Source of the DNA: Phenylobacterium zucineum HLK1
GTDB taxonomy: Bacteria > Pseudomonadota > Alphaproteobacteria > Caulobacterales > Caulobacteraceae
NCBI RefSeq assembly: GCF_000017265.1
Contig: NC_011144.1
Location: 3,140,001 to 3,204,000 of the forward strand
DNA length: 64,000 nt
Direction of reading: 5' to 3'
Shown: in pieces, positions 35,193 to 44,178 of the stretch
Position numbering within the stretch: position 1 is the stretch's first letter
Layout: each line of letters starts with the position of its first letter
Notes under the pieces: generated by a model
Database searches by the model: none
Told to the model about the DNA's origin: nothing
Seen by the model: the letters and a program-made list of their open reading frames with translations, nothing else
Made by a program: the position numbers and the translations under genes

Positions 35193-35660
35193 CTAGGCGT
35201 TGAGCGCCTGCTCCAGGGCCAGGCCCAGCGAGACGCAGGCGGCCGCTGTGAGCGCCGTCGAGAGGATCGGATAGCGTGAGGGGGTGTCGGGCGTGTTGTG
35301 GTCGAACAGCCACTGGATCAGGAACACGACGATGAAGCCGCCCAGGATCCACGCATCCGGAGTGAGGCCGCGGGCCAGGAGCACCGCCCAGGCCGCCGTG
35401 GCCGACAGGGCCGAGAACGCCTGGCGATACCACCGCGGCGCGGGCTCGCGCGTCTCGAGCCCCCAGCGCACGCCGCCCAGGAACGACACGATCACCGCCG
35501 CCCAGGTGAGCAGCGCGGTCAGCGCGCCGGGCGCGTACGCCCGCGGGCCGTAGCAGAAGACGAGGGCGGCGGCGGGGAACGGGACCAGCGCCAGGAGGGC
35601 GATGATCCAGAGCGGCCCCGGGGCGGATTCTGCCCGTGAGCGGGGCCGCGCGTCATCCAT
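35193..35660 (-). CDS. DUF3429 family inner-membrane protein
   Basis: 155 aa from the ATG at 35658-35660. About five hydrophobic segments, with the FLGGVRWGLE motif between the second and third and WLFDHNTPD near the fourth, matching the DUF3429 layout. Last gene of a same-strand run podJ-TSUP-TIGR02186-DUF3429, 6 bases after the preceding stop. Function unknown. Confidence 0.8.
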   Translation of the reverse strand: MDDARPRSRAESAPGPLWIIALLALVPFPAAALVFCYGPRAYAPGALTALLTWAAVIVSFLGGVRWGLETREPAPRWYRQAFSALSATAAWAVLLARGLTPDAWILGGFIVVFLIQWLFDHNTPDTPSRYPILSTALTAAACVSLGLALEQALNA

Positions 35661-35666
35661 GAGCAA

Positions 35667-36419
35667 TCAGTCTCTCCGGAATGCGGCCGAGGCGGCCCAC
35701 CCGGCCGCGAGCGCTAGAACGACCGAAGCCAGGCCATAGGACCATGGCCTGTTATGCGCCCAGAGGTAAAGAGTCCGCTCCAGCCCGACCTTCTCGACCG
35801 TCAGCGTGCGGACGCGTCCCGACACCGGCTTGCCGTCCTGGAACAGCAGGATGTCGGCCCGGTAGACCCCTGTGGGAGCCCCGGCCGGCAGGGCGATCTC
35901 GGCCCGGAAGAGGCCGCGGTCCACGAACCGCACCCCGCGCCCGTCCTCGTCGTAGAGGCCCGCCTTCTGCTTCAGGCGCACGACGGCCTGGCGCCAGTCA
36001 TAGTAGTCGGCGCCAAGGCTGGAGACGACGACGTCCCGGACGCCGTAGCGCGTCTCCACCCGCTGCTCGGCGGGCGCGCGAATCGGCAGGTGGTCCACGC
36101 CCGCGCCCAGCCGGCGCAGGGTCCCGAAATTGGCGATCTCGCCCAGCGGACGGTTCGAGGCGGCGATGTAGAACCCCGGTGCGCCCTGGAAGACCACCGG
36201 CCGACTGTTCAGCCACAGCCCCGCCACCCGCATCTTCCGCGCGATCCGCACCGGCTCCTCGGGCCCGCGGACGATGACCACCACGTCCGATGGGCGTGAA
36301 TCGGGCTCGAACACCGCCCCGTAGAGCACGATGCTGGCCCCCCGGAAGTCGGAGCTGACGTGCACCGTCGTCTCGGTCAGCGCCGCCGAGATGGTGGGGG
36401 GAGCGGCGTCCACCGCCAT
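35667..36419 (-). CDS. TIGR02186 family (TSUP-associated) transmembrane protein
   Basis: 250 aa. A beta-rich extracytoplasmic domain (TTVHVSSDFRGASIVLYGAVF; VVIVRGPEEPVRIARK) ends in one membrane anchor near the C-terminus (WSYGLASVVLALAAGWAASAAF region). This family is found next to TSUP permeases, as here: its ATG overlaps the permease stop (TGATG). Probably an accessory subunit in sulfur-oxyanion or organosulfonate export. Confidence 0.86.
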   Translation of the reverse strand: MAVDAAPPTISAALTETTVHVSSDFRGASIVLYGAVFEPDSRPSDVVVIVRGPEEPVRIARKMRVAGLWLNSRPVVFQGAPGFYIAASNRPLGEIANFGTLRRLGAGVDHLPIRAPAEQRVETRYGVRDVVVSSLGADYYDWRQAVVRLKQKAGLYDEDGRGVRFVDRGLFRAEIALPAGAPTGVYRADILLFQDGKPVSGRVRTLTVEKVGLERTLYLWAHNRPWSYGLASVVLALAAGWAASAAFRRD

Positions 36420-37342
36420 CAGCCCAGCCTCCCCGACATCAGGACGAACGGCTCCTCGGGGGCGATGAACAGGCCCAGCCCCATCCGCAGGCCGACGAAA
36501 AGGACGATCAGCGCCAGCACGGCGCGGAGTTCTTCCGCACGGAAGCGGGCCGAGGCCCGGGCGCCGTACTGAGCGCCGACGATGCCGCCCAGCAGCAGGA
36601 GGGTGGCCAGCACGATGTCCACCGTCTGGTTCCGGCCCGCCTGGAGCACGCCGGTCAGGACGGCGGTGACGATGATCTGCAGCAGGCTGGTGCCGACCAC
36701 CACCCCCGCCGGCATCCGCAGGATGTAGACCATGGCCGGCACGAGGACGAAGCCCCCGCCCACGCCCATGATCGCCGACAGCACGCCCACGAAGGCGCCC
36801 AGGACCAGCGGCGGGATCACGCTGATGTAGAGTCGCGAGCGGGGGAAGCGCATCTTCAGCGGCAGGCCGTAGAGCCACGGCGGCCGGCGGTCGCGCCGCG
36901 GCGGATTGGGCTCGCCGCGGCGGCGGCGCAGGATCGCGCCCAGCGACTCGGTCAGCATCAGCCCGCCGATGATCGACAGGAAGACGAGGTAGGAGACCGA
37001 CACCACGAGGTCGGCCTGGCCCAGGAGACGCAGCAGGCGGAACAGCTCGACGCCCAGGAAGGCCCCGACCACGCCTCCCGCCGCCAGCACCCCGCCCATG
37101 CGCAGGTCCACGGCCCGGCGGCGTCCGTAGGCGATGACGCTGGACATCGACGAGGCGGCGACGTGGTTCGACATGCTGGCCACGGCGACGGCCGGCGGGA
37201 TGCCGAGGAAGACCAGCATCGGCGTCATCAGGAAGCCGCCGCCGATGCCGAACATGCCCGAGATGAAGCCGACCGCCAGCCCGAGCGCCACGAGCAGCGG
37301 CGCGTTCACCGAGACCTCGGCGATGGGCAGGTAGATGTCCAT
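36419..37342 (-). CDS. TSUP (TauE/SafE) family permease
   Basis: 307 aa from the ATG at 37340-37342 (the in-frame TTG just upstream is less likely). Two repeated halves each start with the TSUP glycine motif (GMFGIGGGFLMTP; GVGGGFVLVPAMVY) and each has about four membrane helices. Transports sulfite, taurine-derived sulfonates or similar anions. It starts 39 bases after podJ on the same strand and is coupled to the TIGR02186 partner. Confidence 0.9.
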   Translation of the reverse strand: MDIYLPIAEVSVNAPLLVALGLAVGFISGMFGIGGGFLMTPMLVFLGIPPAVAVASMSNHVAASSMSSVIAYGRRRAVDLRMGGVLAAGGVVGAFLGVELFRLLRLLGQADLVVSVSYLVFLSIIGGLMLTESLGAILRRRRGEPNPPRRDRRPPWLYGLPLKMRFPRSRLYISVIPPLVLGAFVGVLSAIMGVGGGFVLVPAMVYILRMPAGVVVGTSLLQIIVTAVLTGVLQAGRNQTVDIVLATLLLLGGIVGAQYGARASARFRAEELRAVLALIVLFVGLRMGLGLFIAPEEPFVLMSGRLG

Positions 37343-37381
37343 CAAGACCTCTTAGCTCATCCCGGCGGCCCGGGAACCCGG

Positions 37382-39490
37382 CTATGCGGCCGGCGCGAGC
37401 TTGGCCTTGAGCCCCTCGGCCGCCGTGCGCGCGAGCCCATCGCCCTGGGCGGCCGCCAGACTGAACCACTTCAGCGCCTCGGCCGGGTCCCGCTGGACCC
37501 CGCTGCCCGCCTGATACATGAGCCCGAGGTTGTACTGGCTGTCGACGACGCCGGCTTCGGCGGCCTTGCGGAACCACTGGGCCGCGGAGGCCAGGTCCTG
37601 CGGACCGCCCTCGCCCCGGAAGAAATAGAGGCCCAGGTTGTGCATGGCGTTGGGCTCGCCGCCCTCGGCCGCCCGGGCCGTCCAGCGGCGGGCCTCGGCC
37701 AGGTTCTGGACCACGCCCAGCCGGCCGCTTTCGTAGAGCTGGGCCAGGTAGAACTGGGCGGGTGCGTAGCCGTCCTCGGCGACCGCCTTCAGCTCGGCGA
37801 GGCCGCCGGGCCTGCCTGCTTCGGCGGCGCGCACCGCCTCCACGAAGGCGGCCTCGGCCGGATCGGCCGACGTTTCGGCGGCGGGCTCGGAGGAGGCCGT
37901 GGACGTCGGCGCGAACGCGGCGGCCGCCCGCGGGCTCTCGCCGATCGGCGCGGCCGGAGCCCCCTCCTCGCCCCCCTGCGGACCGTTCATCAGCACCACG
38001 CCCGCCGCGCCGACGCTCAGGAACGCGGCGCTGCCGGCGACCATCAGGGCGGTGTGCAGGGCGGTGCTCTGCCGGCGGCGCGGCTTGGCGACGCCGAAGC
38101 CGTTGAACAGCCGGCCGGACGCCTGGCGGCGGTCGAGCTTGGCGCGCACCTCCACGGGCTTCGGCGCCGCCTGGGCTGCCCGGGCGGCGGCGCGGGCCCG
38201 GTCGATCACCTCGCGGGTCGACAGCGGGCGGGCGCCGTCGGCGACCTCGGGCTCGGCCTCGACAGCCTCGAAGACCTCGTCGTCCTCAAGCTCGGCCAGG
38301 GGCACGAACGCCTCGGCGGCGTCGAAGTCCTCGGCGGCGAAGGAGGGGCGCACCGGATCTACGGCGGCCTCGGCCATCGGCTCGGCGCGGGAGAACAGCT
38401 CCGGCCCGAAGGGGCCCCGCGGCGGTTCGGCCTCGTCGGCGTACGGCTCGGCGACGAAAGAATCGGGAGCGCTGGGCTCCGGCATGGGAAGCGGCTCGCC
38501 GCCCAGCCGGGCGCGGGCCTCGTCCAGCAGCCGCTGGGTGCGCGCCTCGCTCTGGCGGATGCGCTCGGCGAGGTCGCCCGCGGCGCGTTCGTGGCGCTGC
38601 TCGATCCGCTCGCTGACCCGCGCCACCTGCTGGCCCACGTCGTCGATCGCCTGCGCCGTGCGCCGTTCGGCGCCGGAGAGCCGCTCGGAGAGGTTGTCGG
38701 TGATCCGGCCGATCTCGGCGCCGAAACGCTCCAGGCTCTCCGCCTGCGCCTGCTCGGCCCTGGCCAGCCGCGCCTCCACGGCGCCGGCGACGCGGGCGAT
38801 CTCGCCGCCCACCTGCTCGAGGGCGCCGGCGCTCTGCTGTTCGGCGGCGACCAGCCGGCGGTTCACCGCCTCGGCCATAGCCAGGACCTGTTGGCCGAGG
38901 CCCTCTACCACCTGGGCGGCGCGGCGTTCGGTCTCCTGCAGCCGGGCGTCCAGGGCCGCGGCGTCGAACCCGGCGGCGGCTTCGATCCGCGCCAGACGGG
39001 TCTCCAGCATCCGCAGGGCCTCGACCGACCGCGGACCGGCGGGATCGGTCTCGATCCGGGCCAGCCGGTCGGTCAGCGCCAGGTGCTCGCGCTCGGCGGC
39101 CTCGATGCGGGCCAGCGCCTGCCGCACGGAATGCTCTACGCCCGAGATGGCGAGCCCCGTCCGGGTCTCCGAGGCGTCGATGCGGTTGGTCAGCCGGTCC
39201 AGCGCCTGGGCGACCTGGCCGAAATCCTGGCCGGAAGTCGGAGCCGGCGCGGCCGTCGACGGCGTGGCCGAAACCAGCCGGGGCGCCTCGTAGGCGGCGC
39301 GGAGCGGACGTTCCGGAACCGGCGGTTCGTGGGCGGCCTCCCCCAAGGGGTTTTCCGAGCCGTCGTCCTCGAGGATCACCCGGTTGAGCCATTCGCCGAG
39401 CGTCATGCCGGAGCGGCGGGCAAGGTCCTTGGCGACCTCGCGGGCCTTCGGGTCGATCCCCTTGACGCTCCAGGGCGCGCCCGCCGTCAT
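37382..39490 (-). CDS. podJ: PodJ-like polar localisation factor
   Basis: 702 aa from the ATG at 39488-39490. The N-terminus WSVKGIDPKAREVAKDL...GMTLGEWLN is the PodJ opening; residues 90-330 are coiled coil, 335-420 are acidic/Pro-rich, one membrane helix lies at about 479-501, and Sel1 repeats fill 565-695 in the periplasm. In C. crescentus PodJ recruits polar pili, holdfast and signalling factors. This copy is shorter than the roughly 970-residue C. crescentus protein and stops after the Sel1 repeats, without a peptidoglycan-binding domain. GANTC sites lie in its promoter. Confidence 0.82.
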   Translation of the reverse strand: MTAGAPWSVKGIDPKAREVAKDLARRSGMTLGEWLNRVILEDDGSENPLGEAAHEPPVPERPLRAAYEAPRLVSATPSTAAPAPTSGQDFGQVAQALDRLTNRIDASETRTGLAISGVEHSVRQALARIEAAEREHLALTDRLARIETDPAGPRSVEALRMLETRLARIEAAAGFDAAALDARLQETERRAAQVVEGLGQQVLAMAEAVNRRLVAAEQQSAGALEQVGGEIARVAGAVEARLARAEQAQAESLERFGAEIGRITDNLSERLSGAERRTAQAIDDVGQQVARVSERIEQRHERAAGDLAERIRQSEARTQRLLDEARARLGGEPLPMPEPSAPDSFVAEPYADEAEPPRGPFGPELFSRAEPMAEAAVDPVRPSFAAEDFDAAEAFVPLAELEDDEVFEAVEAEPEVADGARPLSTREVIDRARAAARAAQAAPKPVEVRAKLDRRQASGRLFNGFGVAKPRRRQSTALHTALMVAGSAAFLSVGAAGVVLMNGPQGGEEGAPAAPIGESPRAAAAFAPTSTASSEPAAETSADPAEAAFVEAVRAAEAGRPGGLAELKAVAEDGYAPAQFYLAQLYESGRLGVVQNLAEARRWTARAAEGGEPNAMHNLGLYFFRGEGGPQDLASAAQWFRKAAEAGVVDSQYNLGLMYQAGSGVQRDPAEALKWFSLAAAQGDGLARTAAEGLKAKLAPAA

Positions 39491-39491
39491 C

Positions 39492-39571
39492 GAATCGCGT
39501 CTCCCAACCAAGGAGGACGCTACACACCGATTCCTGGGGGTGTAAACGCGACGTTAACGCTATTAGTAGCG
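39492..39571. promoter_or_regulatory. podJ promoter region with two GANTC sites and a palindrome
   Basis: GAATC at 39492-39496 and GATTC at 39529-39533 are CcrM methylation targets; ACGCTA-TTAG-TAGCGT (39557-39572) is a perfect 6-bp-arm palindrome. The region separates podJ from a divergent small membrane protein. In C. crescentus podJ is cell-cycle controlled through GcrA and methylation; transfer to this gene is inference. Confidence 0.5.
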
Positions 39572-39607
39572 TCGAGGCGCGGTTCCTGTGGATGGCTTAG
39601 GGTGACG

Positions 39608-39814
39608 ATGGACCTTCAGATGACCCTGGCGGCCGCCGCGGGCCTGGCGGCGCTGGGCCTCTTCGCCGGCTGGCGCGGCGCCCGTCCGCCCGATCCTCAC
39701 CGGGGACCGCGGATGATCCCCTGGCGCTTCCTCATGCTGCTCGCGGCCGCGGGCGCGATCCTCATGCTGGTGCACGCCGTGAACCTGATGGGCTTCACCA
39801 CCGGCCGCCGCTAG
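39608..39814 (+). CDS. Small two-helix inner-membrane protein
   Basis: 68 aa from ATG 39608. Hydrophobic helices at about 4-20 and 38-58 separated by a Pro/Arg-rich loop (RGARPPDPHRGPR). No family recognised. It is divergent from podJ. The stop shares CTAG (39811-39814) with the convergent MprF-like gene. Confidence 0.65.
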   Translation: MDLQMTLAAAAGLAALGLFAGWRGARPPDPHRGPRMIPWRFLMLLAAAGAILMLVHAVNLMGFTTGRR

Positions 39815-41457
39815 TCGGTGCGCTTGGGGCGTTTGGCCAGGCCCGCCATCCCGCCCGAGGTGAGCAGGCTGACGTCGGCCAGCAGCAGCGGGATGGTCCA
39901 CTTGCGCGGCGCGGCGATGTAGCGGGGCCGCCACAAGGGGTCCCACTTGTTCTTGAACTCACGCACGCCCTGGAAATTGTAGAGGTCTTCGCCGCGGTCG
40001 AAGAGCAGGCTGCCGACCCGCGACATCATCGGGGCCAGCGGCCGGTCCTTCAGGCCCGAAAGCGGCGCCATGCCGAAGTCGAAGGCCGCGTAGCCCTCGG
40101 CCATCCCCCAGTTCAGGAGTTCGACGAACAGGAAATCCATGATGCGCTTGGGCCCCTCGTCCACGTAGCGCATCAGGTCGATCGAGAACGACGAGCGATC
40201 CGCCACCGGCCAGAGCGTCGCGAAGGCGATGATCCGGCCCTCGAAGCGGACCACGGCCACGGGGAACTCCTGGACGTAGCGCGGGTGGAAGCCGCCCATG
40301 GAGAAGCCCTTCTCCCCACCCGCGTGGCCGGCCAGCCAGGCGTCCGAGATCCGCTGCAGGTCCGGCATGATGGCCGCCACCCCCTCGGGCGGGACGACCT
40401 CGAACTGCGCGCCCGCCTCGGCGGCCTGTCGCCAGGCGCGGCGAGCCTTGCCCCGGCGGGTGCCCTCGATGGTGAAGCCCAGGAGCGGCAGGACGGCCAC
40501 CTCGCCGATCTTCTGGATGGAGAAGCCCAGCTCCACCACGTCGGGCAGGTCCTCGGCGTCGAGGGCGTAGACGCCGGGCCGGGCGGCGTGGGCGTCGGCC
40601 AGCTCGCGGAACCGCCACAAGAGCTCGAGCCGCTCGTCGACGCGGCCGACGGGGGGCCCCAGCGCGATCCAGCTGCGCCCGCGCACGCCGAACATCAGGA
40701 AGCTCTCGCCCGACGGCGAGAACAGAAAGCGCTTGTCGCCCAGCAGCGCCAGATTGGAATTGGGCCGCGCCGTCCCCGGCCGCGACAGGATCGCCCGGAC
40801 GCGCGCGAACTCGGGATCGTCCTCGCCCGCGACCCTCGGCGTGGCGGCGGTGCCCAGCATGCGCCACAGGCCGAAGGCCAGTAGCGCGATCGCCGCGACG
40901 ACCCAGGCCCGGACCGAGCGGGCGACGTCGGCGTCGACCATCAGCCGCCAGAACGGCGCATCCCCGTAATCCGCGTTCTGATAAGACCAGACCCCGATCA
41001 GGCCGGCGCCGGCCAGCAGGCAGGCGGCCGAGACCAGCCAGCCCGGCGTCACCTCCATCCGCGACAGGCGCGCGGTGCGGGGAAAGGCCTTGCGGAACGG
41101 CGCGAGCGCCGCCGCCGCCGCCAGCAGGATCGCCGTGTCCTCCCAGACGAAGCCCTTCTCCAGCCCGAGCGGCGCGGCGACAAGCATCACGATCATGGTC
41201 GCCGCCCAGGCCGCGCCCAGCCGGGCCCGCAGCCCAAACGCCAGGATCAGCAGCACGAGGCCGAGCAGGCTCGAGATCAGGTGGCTGAGTTCGATCAGCA
41301 GGGCTGGCGTGGTCTGGAGGAGCTGCACGAACCGCTCAGGCTCGGAGGGCCGCGCGGCCGAGGCCAGCAGCATGACCCCGCAGCCGCCGGCGACCAGGGC
41401 CGAGACGGCCGGCGCGGCGGCGAAGGCGGCGGGCTTCAGGTCCTTCAGGAATCGCAC
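39811..41457 (-). CDS. MprF-like aminoacyl-phosphatidylglycerol synthase
   Basis: 548 aa. About six membrane helices in residues 10-205, then a soluble DUF2156/GNAT-like synthase domain (about 220-520) with FLMFGVRGRSWIALGPPVG, FSMGGFHPRY and FDFGMAPLSGL. Transfers Lys or Ala from tRNA to phosphatidylglycerol in family members. The membrane part is much shorter than in full MprF (about 850 aa, up to 14 helices), so the flippase module is reduced or missing. Confidence 0.85.
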   Translation of the reverse strand: MRFLKDLKPAAFAAAPAVSALVAGGCGVMLLASAARPSEPERFVQLLQTTPALLIELSHLISSLLGLVLLILAFGLRARLGAAWAATMIVMLVAAPLGLEKGFVWEDTAILLAAAAALAPFRKAFPRTARLSRMEVTPGWLVSAACLLAGAGLIGVWSYQNADYGDAPFWRLMVDADVARSVRAWVVAAIALLAFGLWRMLGTAATPRVAGEDDPEFARVRAILSRPGTARPNSNLALLGDKRFLFSPSGESFLMFGVRGRSWIALGPPVGRVDERLELLWRFRELADAHAARPGVYALDAEDLPDVVELGFSIQKIGEVAVLPLLGFTIEGTRRGKARRAWRQAAEAGAQFEVVPPEGVAAIMPDLQRISDAWLAGHAGGEKGFSMGGFHPRYVQEFPVAVVRFEGRIIAFATLWPVADRSSFSIDLMRYVDEGPKRIMDFLFVELLNWGMAEGYAAFDFGMAPLSGLKDRPLAPMMSRVGSLLFDRGEDLYNFQGVREFKNKWDPLWRPRYIAAPRKWTIPLLLADVSLLTSGGMAGLAKRPKRTD

Positions 41458-41575
41458 GACCGCTCCATAGCGGAGGCCGCGCCCGCGCGCTCAAACAACT
41501 GTTTCATTCCACTTGCTCCCGCGCCGCCGAGCGCTAGAGTTGGAGCCCGCAGTTTTTTCGAAAAGGGAGAACGCC

Positions 41576-42778
41576 ATGGCCGATTTCGGCGGCGCCGAGC
41601 TGGACGCCTTCCGCGCGGAGGTCCGCAGCTGGCTGGAGGCGAACTATCCCCCCGAGCTGCGCGATCCGCAGGCGAAGACCGATCCCGAGGCGATCTGGGG
41701 CGGCCGCCCGTTCGAGGGCTCGGACGATCCGCAGATCGTCTGGATGCGCCGGATGGCCGAGAAGGGCTGGACCGCGCCGACCTGGCCCGCGGAATACGGC
41801 GGCGGCGGCCTTTCGCCGCAGCAGGCCCGGGTCCTGGAGCAGGAGCTGGCCGCCGGCCGCTACCGTCAGCCGCTGGCCTCGTTCGGCGTCTGGATGCTGG
41901 GCCCGGTGCTGCTCGAGTACGCCAACGAAGACCAGAAGCGCGAGCACCTGCCGAAGATCATCAAGGGTGAGATCCGCTGGTGCCAGGGCTACTCCGAGCC
42001 GGGCGCCGGCTCGGACCTCGCCGGCCTGCAGACCAAGTGCGAGGACAAGGGCGACCACTGGCTGATCAACGGCTCGAAAATTTGGACGAGCTACGCGAAC
42101 AAGGCGGACTGGTGTTTCTGTCTCGTGCGGACGGACACGTCCAAGAAGCATGAGGGGATCAGCTTCGTGCTGATCGACATGGCCTCGCCGGGGGTGGAGA
42201 CGCGGCCGATCCCGCTGATCAGCGGCGAGAGCCCGTTCTGCGAGACGTTCTTCACGGACGTGAAGGTCCCGAAGGAGAACCTGGTCGGGCGGGTGAACGG
42301 CGGCTGGGAGATCGCCAAGCGCCTCCTGCAGTACGAGCGCCAGAACATCTCGGCCGGCTTCGGCGAAGGCGGCAGCGCGGGCGGCGCCTCGGGCGACCTG
42401 GCCCAGATCGCCAAGCGGTACGGCGCCGTCGACGCCGACCTGCGCGCCCGGATCACCGCCAACAAGATGAACTTCCAGGCCCTGCGCCAGACCATCGCCC
42501 GCTCGGCGGCGGAATCGAAGGCCGGCGGCGGCCCCTCGGCGGCCACCTCGATCATCAAGTACGCCGCCGCCGAGTTCGCCAAGGAGCGGTCCGAGCTGAT
42601 GGTCGAGGCCATGGGCCACCAGGGCCTGGGCTGGGAGGGCGAGGGCTACGAGCCCGCCGAGCTGCTGGCGGTCCGCGGCTGGCTGCGCACCAAGGCCAAC
42701 TCGATCGAGGGCGGCACGTCCGAGATCAACCTCAACGTCATCTCCAAGCGGGTGCTGGGCCTGCCCGACCCGAAGTAG
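41576..42778 (+). CDS. Acyl-CoA dehydrogenase, first of three
   Basis: 400 aa from ATG 41576 (AAAAGGGAG upstream). FAD flavoprotein: CQGYSEPGAGSDLAGLQT is the signature, with IWTSYANKADWCFCLVRT and the C-terminal GGTSEINLNVISKRVLGLP. It opens a three-gene set with the close paralog 41 bases downstream (both start MADFGG). Catalyses alpha,beta-dehydrogenation of an acyl-CoA; the long-loop form fits branched, cyclic or steroid side-chain substrates. Confidence 0.9.
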   Translation: MADFGGAELDAFRAEVRSWLEANYPPELRDPQAKTDPEAIWGGRPFEGSDDPQIVWMRRMAEKGWTAPTWPAEYGGGGLSPQQARVLEQELAAGRYRQPLASFGVWMLGPVLLEYANEDQKREHLPKIIKGEIRWCQGYSEPGAGSDLAGLQTKCEDKGDHWLINGSKIWTSYANKADWCFCLVRTDTSKKHEGISFVLIDMASPGVETRPIPLISGESPFCETFFTDVKVPKENLVGRVNGGWEIAKRLLQYERQNISAGFGEGGSAGGASGDLAQIAKRYGAVDADLRARITANKMNFQALRQTIARSAAESKAGGGPSAATSIIKYAAAEFAKERSELMVEAMGHQGLGWEGEGYEPAELLAVRGWLRTKANSIEGGTSEINLNVISKRVLGLPDPK

Positions 42779-42819
42779 TTCTTTTTCCAAACCTATTTCA
42801 TAGAGCCGGAGATTTTCAG

Positions 42820-44028
42820 ATGGCCGATTTCGGAGGAGGCGACCTGGAGGCCTTCCGGGCCGAGGTCCGGGACTGGGTGGCGGCGAATTTCCCGCCGTCC
42901 TGCAAGGGCAAGGGGCCGGCGGTCGGGCCCGACCGCGCGAGCGAGACGGCCGACCAGAAGGCCTGGCGCCTGGCGGTCGGCGAGAAGGGCTGGGGCGTTC
43001 CCACCTGGCCCAAGGCCTACGGCGGCGGCGGGCTGTCCCCGCAGGAAGCCCGGGTGGTGACCCAGGAGTTCGGCAGGGCCGGCGCCTACAACCCCATCGT
43101 CGGCATGGGGACCATGATGTTCGGCCCCACCCTGCTGGAATACGGGACCGAGGAACAGAAGACGCGGCACATCCCGCTGATCGCCAACGGCGAGGTCCAG
43201 TGGTGCCAGGGCTTCTCCGAGCCGGGCGCCGGCTCGGACCTGGCGGCGCTCTCGACCCGCGCCGAGGACAAGGGCGACCACTTCCTGGTGAGCGGCCAGA
43301 AGATCTGGACCTCGGGCGCCCAGTGGGCCGACTGGTGCTTCTGCCTGGTGCGGACCGACTTCACCAAGAAGCACGAGGGCATCAGCTTCGTGCTGTTCGA
43401 CATGACGACGCCGGGCGTCGAGGTGCGGCCGATCCAGCTCATCTCGGGCGCCAGCCCCTTCTGCGAGACCTTCCTCACCGACGTGAAGGTGCCGAAGGAG
43501 AACCTGGTCGGCCCGCTGAACGGCGGCTGGACCATCGCCAAGCGCCTGCTGCAGCACGAGCGCAACAGCCTGGCGGGCGGCGGCGGCAGCGCCGGCCGCT
43601 TCGCCTCGGGCCGGGCCCCGGCGGCGCTGGCCAAGGACTACGTCGGCCTCGACGCGCAGGGCCGCATCGCCGACGGCGACCTGCGCACGCGGATCGCCCG
43701 CAACGACATCGACCTGAAGGCCTTCCAGCTCACCGCCATGCGGGCGATGGTGGAGTCCCGGGGCAACCAGGGCCCCTCGGCGGCGACCTCGATCATGAAG
43801 AACGCCGCCAGCCAGACGCTGCAGGAGCGCGCCGAGCTCTGCATCGAGATCCTGGGCTCCCAGGGCCTCGGCTGGGAGGGCGAGGGCTTCTCGCAGGAGG
43901 AGCTGACGTTCGTCCGCAACTGGCTGGGCGGCAAGGCCACCACGATCTACGGCGGCTCGGCCGAGATCCAGAACAACATCATCTCCAAGCGCATCCTGGG
44001 CCTCCCGGACGCGACCCAGACGAAATGA
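42820..44028 (+). CDS. Acyl-CoA dehydrogenase, second of three
   Basis: 402 aa. Same plan as the preceding gene (CQGFSEPGAGSDLAALST; GGSAEIQNNIISKRILGLP) and clearly its tandem paralog, though with separate substrate-loop residues (GRFASGRAPAALAKDYVGLD). It is probably co-transcribed with the first gene and ends before a palindromic intergenic repeat. Confidence 0.9.
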   Translation: MADFGGGDLEAFRAEVRDWVAANFPPSCKGKGPAVGPDRASETADQKAWRLAVGEKGWGVPTWPKAYGGGGLSPQEARVVTQEFGRAGAYNPIVGMGTMMFGPTLLEYGTEEQKTRHIPLIANGEVQWCQGFSEPGAGSDLAALSTRAEDKGDHFLVSGQKIWTSGAQWADWCFCLVRTDFTKKHEGISFVLFDMTTPGVEVRPIQLISGASPFCETFLTDVKVPKENLVGPLNGGWTIAKRLLQHERNSLAGGGGSAGRFASGRAPAALAKDYVGLDAQGRIADGDLRTRIARNDIDLKAFQLTAMRAMVESRGNQGPSAATSIMKNAASQTLQERAELCIEILGSQGLGWEGEGFSQEELTFVRNWLGGKATTIYGGSAEIQNNIISKRILGLPDATQTK

Positions 44029-44039
44029 GACCCCAGCCC

Positions 44040-44140
44040 GTCATCCCGCGGTCAGCCGAAGGCTGATCCGGGGGCCCCAAGCCGAACGGGCCGCGAAGGC
44101 CGCTTGGGTCCCCCGGATCGCCGCGCGACCGGGGGATGAC
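44040..44140. repeat. Palindromic intergenic repeat (REP-like)
   Basis: About 100 bp with GTCATCCC at the left end and GGGATGAC at the right, and inner arms GATCCGGGGG/CCCCCGGATC. It has the look of the mobile palindromic units scattered in alphaproteobacterial genomes and lies between acyl-CoA dehydrogenases 2 and 3. Confidence 0.75.
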
Positions 44141-44178
44141 GACCAAACGACACACGAGATTTCACGAGGACAACCGAC

